Part shown: piece by piece, positions 7,168 through 20,136 of the stretch
How positions within the stretch are numbered: position 1 is the first letter of the stretch
Layout: the number at the start of each line of letters is the position of its first letter
Source: Ryuthela nishihirai
Lineage: Eukaryota > Arthropoda > Arachnida > Araneae > Heptathelidae
Assembly (NCBI GenBank): GCA_038380435.1
Contig: JAWZYU010000676.1
Span: forward strand, 23,586 to 87,585
DNA: 64,000 nucleotides
Direction: 5' to 3'
Made by a program: the position numbers and the translations under genes
Notes under the pieces: model-generated
Seen by the model: the letters and a program-made list of their open reading frames with translations, nothing else
Told to the model about the DNA's origin: nothing
Databases searched by the model: none

Positions 7168-8481
7168 GGTGGAATCCGGCTCAGGTCACTGCAAAAGAAG
7201 GAGAAAAAAATTAATAATTAGAATTGGTAGAGCTAATATAAATCAGTAGTGCGTCGACTAAAGACCACTACAGACTATGCTGAAGAATACTGAACCAAAG
7301 AGTAAGCGAAAAGGTTACTATGAGGTAAAGTCGGGAGCTGGAAAACGCACGTCTGTAGCTGTCAGTGGTCGCAGAGCAAAGGGACGGGCGTTGCACTCAG
7401 TGGCACGAGTTGTAAAACCCGTTGGCGTCAGGGGGAAAACCCAGGGGATTAGTAAAACCCGTTGGCGTCAGGGAGAAAACCCAGGGGTTTACCTACTACC
7501 GGTCGTACAAGGTTCGGGTTTCGCGCTGCCATCTATGTGCAAGCATGGGAACTAATTTTTCTTCACCTATCCCCATTTTTTTCCCTTGCTCCACCGAGTG
7601 GTACATATGTATATGTATATATATTTTTTTATTTCATTTTTTCCAGCGTGACGTCACCTGCAAACGAGACAGTGCTATATATGCGAGAAGAATATGGGGC
7701 AAGTAGAGTATACAAAAGTTTATTAAAGTTTATAAGATAATGATAGGAAATTTTAAAGTAATTTTCCTAATAAAATAAACAACCAGTACCAAATGTTTCT
7801 AAAATAATTCAATACCAGATGTTTACCGATCGTCACGTAAACTACTCACGTGTTGACAATTCGATTTCGTTACCATCGTTGAAAGGTTAATAATAGACAT
7901 TTTTTCTTGAAATTTCCGTCATATCTATCTATTCTACCAACGCATGGAACTCTAGAAGAGTTTATCAAATGTTGTTTTTGATCTAAATTGGGACTGATTT
8001 TGCTGTAGGAATCGTTTCGTCTGGCATAAACGTTAGAAAGGATCCAAATTAATATATTTTTGCCTTAACGAATAATGGAGAAAAAAATGTCGTTTATTTA
8101 AATAAAATATCTCAGCTATTTTTGCCTAAATGAAACGGAAAATTTTCTTCTTATTAAATTCTTTCATTTGCTACAGTAAATAAGCCATTCTAGAGTAAAT
8201 AAGCTATTATATTAAGCTTATTTTGCTAGAGTAAATAAGCTTTCATTTGCTAGAGTAATTTCTAACCGCTTGGGTGAAGTTACCTTTACGTTTTGCCCTG
8301 CTATGCTTGTTTGGGAAAAGCTTTTCTGAATATCCTTTAATTACTCTATATGATTTCGCAAACGTATATCAGTTTATAAGGGGAGATCGTATTTTGAAGT
8401 TTTCCGATTTATTGGTATATATAGTGTGAGGTAATTCTGTCGGAATAATTTTTCACTGCATAAGAAACTAACGGCTACTCA

Positions 8482-8600
8482 CCACACTTCCCTTAATTGT
8501 CCGGATGATTTTAGAGAGGTATAAAAGTGTAAAACTGAAAAATGAATCTAACACGGAAAAATCTAAATCTGACAACAAAGGACAACCTATATATGACGTA
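8482..8600 (-). promoter_or_regulatory. Predicted promoter, leader exon and donor of MCT copy 2
   Basis: The same motif set as in unit 1: CRE-like plus TATATAGG at 8600-8586, leader exon down to 8483, GTGAGT donor at 8482-8477. No difference seen. Confidence 0.43.
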
Positions 8601-9520
8601 GCAACGGTCTGCCCTACGCAACAGTACTCTCTGAAGGCTTTCATATCGTATATTATTTTCGCTGCGCAACAATTGGAATTCGAAAAAAACAATTGTTGTT
8701 CCTCAATTGTTATCGGTTGGCTTCGAAAAACGATGCTATGGATTCGTGGTTGTTTTACTCGGCCTTTGATCAAACGGAGACTTCGATTCCCTTTCCTTCC
8801 TGTCGACGGAGAATTTCAGAGCAAGTGTGTTATGCGATCCCTTTTTTTTTTGTCACACTATCGTTTTATTTCTTTTAGTTCTTCTGCAGGAGAGGGTCTA
8901 TGGGTTGTGCGATCCATTTAGAGGTTCGATCGTGCCCATACCTCTGCTTTCCACAGACGTGAGTTATATGCTGTTTCTCCTAGTGTAGAGTGATTCACTG
9001 GATTTTTTTTTTTTAAAGGTTTTCTAGGTTTTTCTTAGGAATTGGCATTATTCCTGGGATTTTATTTGCTCACTTGTTCCTACCGCTTGGGTCGTGTCGG
9101 TCTTTCTTACTTCTGAGCAGCACTTTTTTTGCACACAATGGGCTAAAGGTCCAGGTCCCATAGACCACGAAGGCTCAGAGGAGGTTGGGGGGTACCCACT
9201 GGATCACCCAGTGGGGGGACAAGATGGTAGACTCCCCTCAAGGCCATCCAGCGTGTTCTTTAACGTGCACAGGATATGGCCCTCCCGCACACGGAGCCAC
9301 GGCCTAATGTCCCATCCGACGGACGGCGGTCATTCCAATACCATCGGTGTCCTCTACTGACCGCGGGTAGGGCGGAGATTAATGTAAACGCAGGAAGAGA
9401 CTTATGGGTGGACATCCGACGGACGGCGGTCATTCCAATACCATCGGTGTCCTCTACTGACCGCGGGTAGGGCGGAGATTAATGTAAACGCAGGAAGAGA
9501 CTTATGGGTGGAGGGTCACC

Positions 9521-10619
9521 AGCGTGTGAATTTACTTTTTAAGTGTTCTGACCTCCTCCTCCTCCAACCCTTCGAACAAAATAACAGGGAGGTGTTTTGT
9601 GAATTGGGTTTCGATGCCGTGTGAAAATAATTTAATGTTTGGTGTATTCCCCCGCTCTAAGGGGAAGTGGTTATGTGGTTAGGGTGTAGGTGTCGCGTGA
9701 AATTTTTTCGGTGTACTCTCCCCCCTAACAGGGAGGGGTTATATGGCTTGGTTTTAGGTAGCGTGTGAAAATTTTTTTGTGTATTCCCCCCCCTCTAAGA
9801 GGAAGGGGTTATGTTGGTTGGGTGTAGGTATCGTGTGAAATTTTTTCGGTGAACTCTCCCCCCCCTAACAGGAAGGGGCTCATGTCGGTTGGTTGTAGGT
9901 AGCTTGTGAAAATTTTTTGGTGTAATCCCACCGTCCAATAGGAAGGGGTTATTTGGTTTGGGTGTAGGTATCCTGTGAAAATTTTTCGGTGTACTCTCCC
10001 CCCCATAAGAGGAAGGGGTTATGTTGGTTGGTTGTAGGTAGCGTGTGAAATTTTTTTGGTGTATTCCCACCGTCCAAAAGGAAGGGGTTATGTGGATTAG
10101 GTGTAGGTATCGTGTGAAATTTTTTCGGTGTACTCTCCCCCCCATAAGAGGAAGGGGTTATGTTGGTTGGTTGTAGGTAGCGTGTGAAATTTTTTTGGTG
10201 TATTCCCACCGTCCAAAAGGAAGGGGTTATGTGGATTAGGTGTAGGTATCGTGTGAAATTTTTTCGGTGTACTCTCCCCCCCCATAAGAGGAAGGGGTTA
10301 TGTTGGTTGGTTGTAGGTAGCGTGTGAAATTTTTTTGGTGTATTCCCACCGTCCAAAAGGAAGGGGTTATGTGGATTAGGTGTAGGTATCGTGTGAAATT
10401 TTTTCGGTGTACTCTCCCCCCCCCCCCCTTCCATAAGAGGAAGGGGCTATGTGGGTTGGTTGTAGGTAGCGTGTGAAAATTTTTTGGTGTATTCCCACCG
10501 TCCAATAGGAAGGGGTTGTGTGGGTTGGATGTAGGTATCGTGTGAAAATTTTTCAGTGTATCCCCCCCTCCTCTAAGAGGAAGGGGTTATGTGGGTTGGG
10601 TGTCAAGGACCTGTGAATT
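9521..10619. repeat. Minisatellite of unit 2
   Basis: Same monomer order as in unit 1; the long C tract has 13 Cs. Confidence 0.9.
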
Positions 10620-11083
10620 ATTTTCTTTTTCTTTTGTACCTTATTATGAAGTGTCGGGTGACTCTCAACTTCCCTTCACACTTTATCCAGGCTTAGGACT
10701 GGCAGCGCATTGCGCTGGCGTGTTTAAAAGTTGTCTGTCTCTCTGGTGGACTTGGTATCATAGCACAATGTGCAGAGTTTTACAACGACATAGAAAAAAG
10801 AATACAATGCACAGCAAAAGTGACATACAAACAATACAAACATACAGGAAACAGCGAGAGTGTCTTCTCTTTGCTTTTAAGAAATTTTTTATATTTTTTT
10901 TTTTTATTTTTGAACATTTAAATTTTTATTTTTTTTTATTTTTGAACATTTAAATATTTTTTTTTTTGGTTTTTTGATTTTCACTTAATTCTTTTTTCAG
11001 TTTTTCCTGTTTAGGATGCCAAACCCTTCCCGGACATGGCAGTCAGTCCCGGAAGGGGAGGCCGCTTCCCGATAGCTGCGACA

Positions 11084-12475
11084 TCACACTGCGGTGGTGA
11101 AGACGTCGAGCCGTTCCTTGAGCGACGCTGCCGCCCGACCCCTCCTCTGGATCAAGACAGCAGAGACGTGCAAGGCGACGCCGAAGGCCGTGGCCACACA
11201 CATCTTCGATCCCATGAAGAGCAGGACTGCGCGGTCGCCACCGGTGGACCGGAGCAGTCCTGCCACGGGAGGGTAGATGAGGTTGGCCACTCCCTGGAAG
11301 AGCCGCACCAGGGTGAAGGTGCCGTTCATGTTGTCGACTCCGTGATTCGAGCTAAGCAGGAGGGGGATCAGGATGGTCCACACTCCGGTTCCCACTCCTG
11401 CGGCGACGGAGGCAACAACAAGCTGCCAGTACTCGCGGCAGAAAGGCAGTGAGATGACGGCTGCAGCCGAGACGGAGACGGCCGCGATGTATTCGGCCGT
11501 CCTCGGCAGGGGAGAGCGGCTGGCGAGAAGACCATACGAGAGGCGCACGACCAGGTCGCCGGCAGCAGAGTAGGCGAGAAGCAGCATGGCACTGCTCTTC
11601 TCGATCCCCAGCGACTTGGCGTGCTGGGGAATGTAGTGCAGGAAGTGAGGGTTGCCCATACCCATCGCGAAGATGGAAGCGCTCGTGAGGAGGAACAGGC
11701 CGTCCGTGAGGAAACGGAGGGACAGCCTCTCGGCGACCACCTTCGCGCAGGATCTGGGTGCCAGCTCTCCAGCTTCCGCGGGGGTCACGACGACGGCATC
11801 GTTGCTGCCGCCGGCGGGCACCTCGCGGAAGCGGCTCTCGGGCCGAACGAAGAGCAGGCCGCAGACTGCGATGAGCGTGAAGCAGCCGGCCAGCACGAGG
11901 AACGTGTAGTGCAGGCCGACCGCCAGCAGCAGCTCGTTGATCGCAGTGGGCAGGGCCATGGCCCCGAAGCAGCCTCCCGACAGGGCGACGGCCATCGCTG
12001 CCGGCCTCCGTGTCGTGAAGTACTTTCCAGTGCACACTATGCCGGTGGTGATGGCAAAGGATGCACCGACCCCCATGAGGCCTCCAATGGTACCTATGAG
12101 GAAGGAACCAGAGGTGGCCAGGTAGCTGAGGGCAAGGCCAGCGCTGCACAGCAATCCGCCCAGACACACGAGCGGCCTGTATCCGAAGGTAGACATGAGG
12201 ATCCCTGTCACCGGTGAGAAGACCAGCGATAGGGTTCCTAGCAGCCCCGGGATCCAGGCCGCCTGGGACGGAGATGTATCAGGAAACTCCAGGAAGATCG
12301 CCACCTTCAGAGCGCTGAAGGACTTGACGAATCCTGAAAGGAGAAAGGTTATGAGAAAGCAGCCACCAGCGACGGCCCACCCGTATCCTCCATCGGGTGG
12401 AACCATCTTGGTGGCTGTGGTGGCGTTGGCACGCTCTTCCTCTACTCCCTTCGTCGCTGCAACTGGAACGGACAT
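11084..12475 (-). CDS. Monocarboxylate transporter (SLC16/MCT family), copy 3
   Basis: 463 residues, protein identical to copy 1. The only coding difference seen is at 12110, which changes the Ser codon of the Thr-Ser-Gly-Ser stretch (residues 121-124) from TCC to TCT without altering the protein. Intact. Confidence 0.94.
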   Translation of the reverse strand: MSVPVAATKGVEEERANATTATKMVPPDGGYGWAVAGGCFLITFLLSGFVKSFSALKVAIFLEFPDTSPSQAAWIPGLLGTLSLVFSPVTGILMSTFGYRPLVCLGGLLCSAGLALSYLATSGSFLIGTIGGLMGVGASFAITTGIVCTGKYFTTRRPAAMAVALSGGCFGAMALPTAINELLLAVGLHYTFLVLAGCFTLIAVCGLLFVRPESRFREVPAGGSNDAVVVTPAEAGELAPRSCAKVVAERLSLRFLTDGLFLLTSASIFAMGMGNPHFLHYIPQHAKSLGIEKSSAMLLLAYSAAGDLVVRLSYGLLASRSPLPRTAEYIAAVSVSAAAVISLPFCREYWQLVVASVAAGVGTGVWTILIPLLLSSNHGVDNMNGTFTLVRLFQGVANLIYPPVAGLLRSTGGDRAVLLFMGSKMCVATAFGVALHVSAVLIQRRGRAAASLKERLDVFTTAV

Positions 12476-13790
12476 GGTGGAATCCGGCTCAGGTCACTGC
12501 AAAAGAAGGAGAAAAAAAATTAATAATTAGAATTGGTAGAGCTAATATAAATCAGTAGTGCGTCGACTAAAGACCACTACAGACTATGCTGAAGAATACT
12601 GAACCAAAGAGTAAGCGAAAAGGTTACTATGAGGTAAAGTCGGGAGCTGGAAAACGCACGTCTGTAGCTGTCAGTGGTCGCAGAGCAAAGGGACGGGCGT
12701 TGCACTCAGTGGCACGAGTTGTAAAACCCGTTGGCGTCAGGGGGAAAACCCAGGGGATTAGTAAAACCCGTTGGCGTCAGGGAGAAAACCCAGGGGTTTA
12801 CCTACTACCGGTCGTACAAGGTTCGGGTTTCGCGCTGCCATCTATGTGCAAGCATGGGAACTAATTTTTCTTCACCTATCCCCATTTTTTTCCCTTGCTC
12901 CACCGAGTGGTACATATGTATATGTATATATATTTTTTTATTTCATTTTTTCCAGCGTGACGTCACCTGCAAACGAGACAGTGCTATATATGCGAGAAGA
13001 ATATGGGGCAAGTAGAGTATACAAAAGTTTATTAAAGTTTATAAGATAATGATAGGAAATTTTAAAGTAATTTTCCTAATAAAATAAACAACCAGTACCA
13101 AATGTTTCTAAAATAATTCAATACCAGATGTTTACCGATCGTCACGTAAACTACTCACGTGTTGACAATTCGATTTCGTTACCATCGTTGAAAGGTTAAT
13201 AATAGACATTTTTTCTTGAAATTTCCGTCATATCTATCTATTCTACCAACGCATGGAACTCTAGAAGAGTTTATCAAATGTTGTTTTTGATCTAAATTGG
13301 GACTGATTTTGCTGTAGGAATCGTTTCGTCTGGCATAAACGTTAGAAAGGATCCAAATTAATATATTTTTGCCTTAACGAATAATGGAGAAAAAAATGTC
13401 GTTTATTTAAATAAAATATCTCAGCTATTTTTGCCTAAATGAAACGGAAAATTTTCTTCTTATTAAATTCTTTCATTTGCTACAGTAAATAAGCCATTCT
13501 AGAGTAAATAAGCTATTATATTAAGCTTATTTTGCTAGAGTAAATAAGCTTTCATTTGCTAGAGTAATTTCTAACCGCTTGGGTGAAGTTACCTTTACGT
13601 TTTGCCCTGCTATGCTTGTTTGGGAAAAGCTTTTCTGAATATCCTTTAATTACTCTATATGATTTCGCAAACGTATATCAGTTTATAAGGGGAGATCGTA
13701 TTTTGAAGTTTTCCGATTTATTGGTATATATAGTGTGAGGTAATTCTGTCGGAATAATTTTTCACTGCATAAGAAACTAACGGCTACTCA

Positions 13791-13909
13791 CCACACTTCC
13801 CTTAATTGTCCGGATGATTTTAGAGAGGTATAAAAGTGTAAAACTGAAAAATGAATCTAACACGGAAAAATCTAAATCTGACAACAAAGGACAACCTATA
13901 TATGACGTA
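13791..13909 (-). promoter_or_regulatory. Predicted promoter, leader exon and donor of MCT copy 3
   Basis: Same CRE-like/TATATAGG pair, ATG-free leader and GTGAGT donor; unchanged. Confidence 0.43.
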
Positions 13910-14827
13910 GCAACGGTCTGCCCTACGCAACAGTACTCTCTGAAGGCTTTCATATCGTATATTATTTTCGCTGCGCAACAATTGGAATTCGAAAAAAACA
14001 ATTGTTGTTCCTCAATTGTTATCGGTTGGCTTCGAAAAACGATGCTATGGATTCGTGGTTGTTTTACTCGGCCTTTGATCAAACGGAGACTTCGATTCCC
14101 TTTCCTTCCTGTCGACGGAGAATTTCAGAGCAAGTGTGTTATGCGATCCCTTTTTTTTTTGTCACACTATCGTTTTATTTCTTTTAGTTCTTCTGCAGGA
14201 GAGGGTCTATGGGTTGTGCGATCCATTTAGAGGTTCGATCGTGCCCATACCTCTGCTTTCCACAGACGTGAGTTATATGCTGTTTCTCCTAGTGTAGAGT
14301 GATTCACTGGATTTTTTTTTTTAAAGGTTTTCTAGGTTTTTCTTAGGAATTGGCATTATTCCTGGGATTTTATTTGCTCACTTGTTCCTACCGCTTGGGT
14401 CGTGTCGGTCTTTCTTACTTCTGAGCAGCACTTTTTTTGCACACAATGGGCTAAAGGTCCAGGTCCCATAGACCACGAAGGCTCAGAGGAGGTTGGGGGT
14501 ACCCACTGGATCACCCAGTGGGGGGACAAGATGGTAGACTCCCCTCAAGGCCATCCAGCGTGTTCTTTAACGTGCACAGGATATGGCCCTCCCGCACACG
14601 GAGCCACGGCCTAATGTCCCATCCGACGGACGGCGGTCATTCCAATACCATCGGTGTCCTCTACTGACCGCGGGTAGGGCGGAGATTAATGTAAACGCAG
14701 GAAGAGACTTATGGGTGGACATCCGACGGACGGCGGTCATTCCAATACCATCGGTGTCCTCTACTGACCGCGGGTAGGGCGGAGATTAATGTAAACGCAG
14801 GAAGAGACTTATGGGTGGAGGGTCACC

Positions 14828-15926
14828 AGCGTGTGAATTTACTTTTTAAGTGTTCTGACCTCCTCCTCCTCCAACCCTTCGAACAAAATAACAGGGAGGT
14901 GTTTTGTGAATTGGGTTTCGATGCCGTGTGAAAATAATTTAATGTTTGGTGTATTCCCCCGCTCTAAGGGGAAGTGGTTATGTGGTTAGGGTGTAGGTGT
15001 CGCGTGAAATTTTTTCGGTGTACTCTCCCCCCTAACAGGGAGGGGTTATATGGCTTGGTTTTAGGTAGCGTGTGAAAATTTTTTTGTGTATTCCCCCCCC
15101 TCTAAGAGGAAGGGGTTATGTTGGTTGGGTGTAGGTATCGTGTGAAATTTTTTCGGTGAACTCTCCCCCCCCTAACAGGAAGGGGCTCATGTCGGTTGGT
15201 TGTAGGTAGCTTGTGAAAATTTTTTGGTGTAATCCCACCGTCCAATAGGAAGGGGTTATTTGGTTTGGGTGTAGGTATCCTGTGAAAATTTTTCGGTGTA
15301 CTCTCCCCCCCATAAGAGGAAGGGGTTATGTTGGTTGGTTGTAGGTAGCGTGTGAAATTTTTTTGGTGTATTCCCACCGTCCAAAAGGAAGGGGTTATGT
15401 GGATTAGGTGTAGGTATCGTGTGAAATTTTTTCGGTGTACTCTCCCCCCCATAAGAGGAAGGGGTTATGTTGGTTGGTTGTAGGTAGCGTGTGAAATTTT
15501 TTTGGTGTATTCCCACCGTCCAAAAGGAAGGGGTTATGTGGATTAGGTGTAGGTATCGTGTGAAATTTTTTCGGTGTACTCTCCCCCCCCATAAGAGGAA
15601 GGGGTTATGTTGGTTGGTTGTAGGTAGCGTGTGAAATTTTTTTGGTGTATTCCCACCGTCCAAAAGGAAGGGGTTATGTGGATTAGGTGTAGGTATCGTG
15701 TGAAATTTTTTCGGTGTACTCTCCCCCCCCCCCCCTTCCATAAGAGGAAGGGGCTATGTGGGTTGGTTGTAGGTAGCGTGTGAAAATTTTTTGGTGTATT
15801 CCCACCGTCCAATAGGAAGGGGTTGTGTGGGTTGGATGTAGGTATCGTGTGAAAATTTTTCAGTGTATCCCCCCCTCCTCTAAGAGGAAGGGGTTATGTG
15901 GGTTGGGTGTCAAGGACCTGTGAATT
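14828..15926. repeat. Minisatellite of unit 3
   Basis: Same monomer order; long C tract of 13. Confidence 0.9.
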
Positions 15927-16390
15927 ATTTTCTTTTTCTTTTGTACCTTATTATGAAGTGTCGGGTGACTCTCAACTTCCCTTCACACTTTATCCAGGCT
16001 TAGGACTGGCAGCGCATTGCGCTGGCGTGTTTAAAAGTTGTCTGTCTCTCTGGTGGACTTGGTATCATAGCACAATGTGCAGAGTTTTACAACGACATAG
16101 AAAAAAGAATACAATGCACAGCAAAAGTGACATACAAACAATACAAACATACAGGAAACAGCGAGAGTGTCTTCTCTTTGCTTTTAAGAAATTTTTTATA
16201 TTTTTTTTTTTTATTTTTGAACATTTAAATTTTTATTTTTTTTTATTTTTGAACATTTAAATATTTTTTTTTTTGGTTTTTTGATTTTCACTTAATTCTT
16301 TTTTCAGTTTTTCCTGTTTAGGATGCCAAACCCTTCCCGGACATGGCAGTCAGTCCCGGAAGGGGAGGCCGCTTCCCGATAGCTGCGACA

Positions 16391-17782
16391 TCACACTGCG
16401 GTGGTGAAGACGTCGAGCCGTTCCTTGAGCGACGCTGCCGCCCGACCCCTCCTCTGGATCAAGACAGCAGAGACGTGCAAGGCGACGCCGAAGGCCGTGG
16501 CCACACACATCTTCGATCCCATGAAGAGCAGGACTGCGCGGTCGCCACCGGTGGACCGGAGCAGTCCTGCCACGGGAGGGTAGATGAGGTTGGCCACTCC
16601 CTGGAAGAGCCGCACCAGGGTGAAGGTGCCGTTCATGTTGTCGACTCCGTGATTCGAGCTAAGCAGGAGGGGGATCAGGATGGTCCACACTCCGGTTCCC
16701 ACTCCTGCGGCGACGGAGGCAACAACAAGCTGCCAGTACTCGCGGCAGAAAGGCAGTGAGATGACGGCTGCAGCCGAGACGGAGACGGCCGCGATGTATT
16801 CGGCCGTCCTCGGCAGGGGAGAGCGGCTGGCGAGAAGACCATACGAGAGGCGCACGACCAGGTCGCCGGCAGCAGAGTAGGCGAGAAGCAGCATGGCACT
16901 GCTCTTCTCGATCCCCAGCGACTTGGCGTGCTGGGGAATGTAGTGCAGGAAGTGAGGGTTGCCCATACCCATCGCGAAGATGGAAGCGCTCGTGAGGAGG
17001 AACAGGCCGTCCGTGAGGAAACGGAGGGACAGCCTCTCGGCGACCACCTTCGCGCAGGATCTGGGTGCCAGCTCTCCAGCTTCCGCGGGGGTCACGACGA
17101 CGGCATCGTTGCTGCCGCCGGCGGGCACCTCGCGGAAGCGGCTCTCGGGCCGAACGAAGAGCAGGCCGCAGACTGCGATGAGCGTGAAGCAGCCGGCCAG
17201 CACGAGGAACGTGTAGTGCAGGCCGACCGTCAGCAGCAGCTCGTTGATCGCAGTGGGCAGGGCCATGGCCCCGAAGCAGCCTCCCGACAGGGCGACGGCC
17301 ATCGCTGCCGGCCTCCGTGTCGTGAAGTACTTTCCAGTGCACACTATGCCGGTGGTGATGGCAAAGGATGCACCGACCCCCATGAGGCCTCCAATGGTAC
17401 CTATGAGGAAGGAACCGGAGGTGGCCAGGTAGCTGAGGGCAAGGCCAGCGCTGCACAGCAATCCGCCCAGACACACGAGCGGCCTGTATCCGAAGGTAGA
17501 CATGAGGATCCCTGTCACCGGTGAGAAGACCAGCGATAGGGTTCCTAGCAGCCCCGGGATCCAGGCCGCCTGGGACGGAGATGTATCAGGAAACTCCAGG
17601 AAGATCGCCACCTTCAGAGCGCTGAAGGACTTGACGAATCCTGAAAGGAGAAAGGTTATGAGAAAGCAGCCACCAGCGACGGCCCACCCGTATCCTCCAT
17701 CGGGTGGAACCATCTTGGTGGCTGTGGTGGCGTTGGCACGCTCTTCCTCTACTCCCTTCGTCGCTGCAACTGGAACGGACAT
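16391..17782 (-). CDS. Monocarboxylate transporter (SLC16/MCT family), copy 4 (A185T)
   Basis: 463 residues, intact. The transition at 17230 changes Ala185 (GCG) to Thr (ACG), at the short turn between predicted TM5 and TM6 (ELLLAVG becomes ELLLTVG). It sits in a CpG context (GCG to ACG), as expected for deamination of methylated C. None of the marker residues (Lys51, Asp307, Arg311) is affected, so function is probably retained. Confidence 0.93.
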   Translation of the reverse strand: MSVPVAATKGVEEERANATTATKMVPPDGGYGWAVAGGCFLITFLLSGFVKSFSALKVAIFLEFPDTSPSQAAWIPGLLGTLSLVFSPVTGILMSTFGYRPLVCLGGLLCSAGLALSYLATSGSFLIGTIGGLMGVGASFAITTGIVCTGKYFTTRRPAAMAVALSGGCFGAMALPTAINELLLTVGLHYTFLVLAGCFTLIAVCGLLFVRPESRFREVPAGGSNDAVVVTPAEAGELAPRSCAKVVAERLSLRFLTDGLFLLTSASIFAMGMGNPHFLHYIPQHAKSLGIEKSSAMLLLAYSAAGDLVVRLSYGLLASRSPLPRTAEYIAAVSVSAAAVISLPFCREYWQLVVASVAAGVGTGVWTILIPLLLSSNHGVDNMNGTFTLVRLFQGVANLIYPPVAGLLRSTGGDRAVLLFMGSKMCVATAFGVALHVSAVLIQRRGRAAASLKERLDVFTTAV

Positions 17783-19097
17783 GGTGGAATCCGGCTCAGG
17801 TCACTGCAAAAGAAGGAGAAAAAAAATTAATAATTAGAATTGGTAGAGCTAATATAAATCAGTAGTGCGTCGACTAAAGACCACTACAGACTATGCTGAA
17901 GAATACTGAACCAAAGAGTAAGCGAAAAGGTTACTATGAGGTAAAGTCGGGAGCTGGAAAACGCACGTCTGTAGCTGTCAGTGGTCGCAGAGCAAAGGGA
18001 CGGGCGTTGCACTCAGTGGCACGAGTTGTAAAACCCGTTGGCGTCAGGGGGAAAACCCAGGGGATTAGTAAAACCCGTTGGCGTCAGGGAGAAAACCCAG
18101 GGGTTTACCTACTACCGGTCGTACAAGGTTCGGGTTTCGCGCTGCCATCTATGTGCAAGCATGGGAACTAATTTTTCTTCACCTATCCCCATTTTTTTCC
18201 CTTGCTCCACCGAGTGGTACATATGTATATGTATATATATTTTTTTATTTCATTTTTTCCAGCGTGACGTCACCTGCAAACGAGACAGTGCTATATATGC
18301 GAGAAGAATATGGGGCAAGTAGAGTATACAAAAGTTTATTAAAGTTTATAAGATAATGATAGGAAATTTTAAAGTAATTTTCCTAATAAAATAAACAACC
18401 AGTACCAAATGTTTCTAAAATAATTCAATACCAGATGTTTACCGATCGTCACGTAAACTACTCACGTGTTGACAATTCGATTTCGTTACCATCGTTGAAA
18501 GGTTAATAATAGACATTTTTTCTTGAAATTTCCGTCATATCTATCTATTCTACCAACGCATGGAACTCTAGAAGAGTTTATCAAATGTTGTTTTTGATCT
18601 AAATTGGGACTGATTTTGCTGTAGGAATCGTTTCGTCTGGCATAAACGTTAGAAAGGATCCAAATTAATATATTTTTGCCTTAACGAATAATGGAGAAAA
18701 AAATGTCGTTTATTTAAATAAAATATCTCAGCTATTTTTGCCTAAATGAAACGGAAAATTTTCTTCTTATTAAATTCTTTCATTTGCTACAGTAAATAAG
18801 CCATTCTAGAGTAAATAAGCTATTATATTAAGCTTATTTTGCTAGAGTAAATAAGCTTTCATTTGCTAGAGTAATTTCTAACCGCTTGGGTGAAGTTACC
18901 TTTACGTTTTGCCCTGCTATGCTTGTTTGGGAAAAGCTTTTCTGAATATCCTTTAATTACTCTATATGATTTCGCAAACGTATATCAGTTTATAAGGGGA
19001 GATCGTATTTTGAAGTTTTCCGATTTATTGGTATATATAGTGTGAGGTAATTCTGTCGGAATAATTTTTCACTGCATAAGAAACTAACGGCTACTCA

Positions 19098-19216
19098 CCA
19101 CACTTCCCTTAATTGTCCGGATGATTTTAGAGAGGTATAAAAGTGTAAAACTGAAAAATGAATCTAACACGGAAAAATCTAAATCTGACAACAAAGGACA
19201 ACCTATATATGACGTA
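19098..19216 (-). promoter_or_regulatory. Predicted promoter, leader exon and donor of MCT copy 4
   Basis: Same motif set, unchanged. Confidence 0.43.
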
Positions 19217-20136
19217 GCAACGGTCTGCCCTACGCAACAGTACTCTCTGAAGGCTTTCATATCGTATATTATTTTCGCTGCGCAACAATTGGAATTCGAA
19301 AAAAACAATTGTTGTTCCTCAATTGTTATCGGTTGGCTTCGAAAAACGATGCTATGGATTCGTGGTTGTTTTACTCGGCCTTTGATCAAACGGAGACTTC
19401 GATTCCCTTTCCTTCCTGTCGACGGAGAATTTCAGAGCAAGTGTGTTATGCGATCCCTTTTTTTTTTGTCACACTATCGTTTTATTTCTTTTAGTTCTTC
19501 TGCAGGAGAGGGTCTATGGGTTGTGCGATCCATTTAGAGGTTCGATCGTGCCCATACCTCTGCTTTCCACAGACGTGAGTTATATGCTGTTTCTCCTAGT
19601 GTAGAGTGATTCACTGGATTTTTTTTTTTTAAAGGTTTTCTAGGTTTTTCTTAGGAATTGGCATTATTCCTGGGATTTTATTTGCTCACTTGTTCCTACC
19701 GCTTGGGTCGTGTCGGTCTTTCTTACTTCTGAGCAGCACTTTTTTTGCACACAATGGGCTAAAGGTCCAGGTCCCATAGACCACGAAGGCTCAGAGGAGG
19801 TTGGGGGGTACCCACTGGATCACCCAGTGGGGGGACAAGATGGTAGACTCCCCTCAAGGCCATCCAGCGTGTTCTTTAACGTGCACAGGATATGGCCCTC
19901 CCGCACACGGAGCCACGGCCTAATGTCCCATCCGACGGACGGCGGTCATTCCAATACCATCGGTGTCCTCTACTGACCGCGGGTAGGGCGGAGATTAATG
20001 TAAACGCAGGAAGAGACTTATGGGTGGACATCCGACGGACGGCGGTCATTCCAATACCATCGGTGTCCTCTACTGACCGCGGGTAGGGCGGAGATTAATG
20101 TAAACGCAGGAAGAGACTTATGGGTGGAGGGTCACC

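Larger units (their letters stand above)
5311..10619. repeat. Tandem array unit 2 (5309 bp)
   Basis: Same order as unit 1. Differences seen: C to A at 5410, shorter and longer T runs around 5621-5655, one A fewer in the tract at about 7204, and C13 instead of C14 in the long minisatellite C tract. Confidence 0.97.
10620..15926. repeat. Tandem array unit 3 (5307 bp)
   Basis: The shortest unit. Differences seen: synonymous G to A at 12110, one T fewer in the T12 tract near 14310, G5 instead of G6 near 14495, and C13 in the long C tract. Confidence 0.97.
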
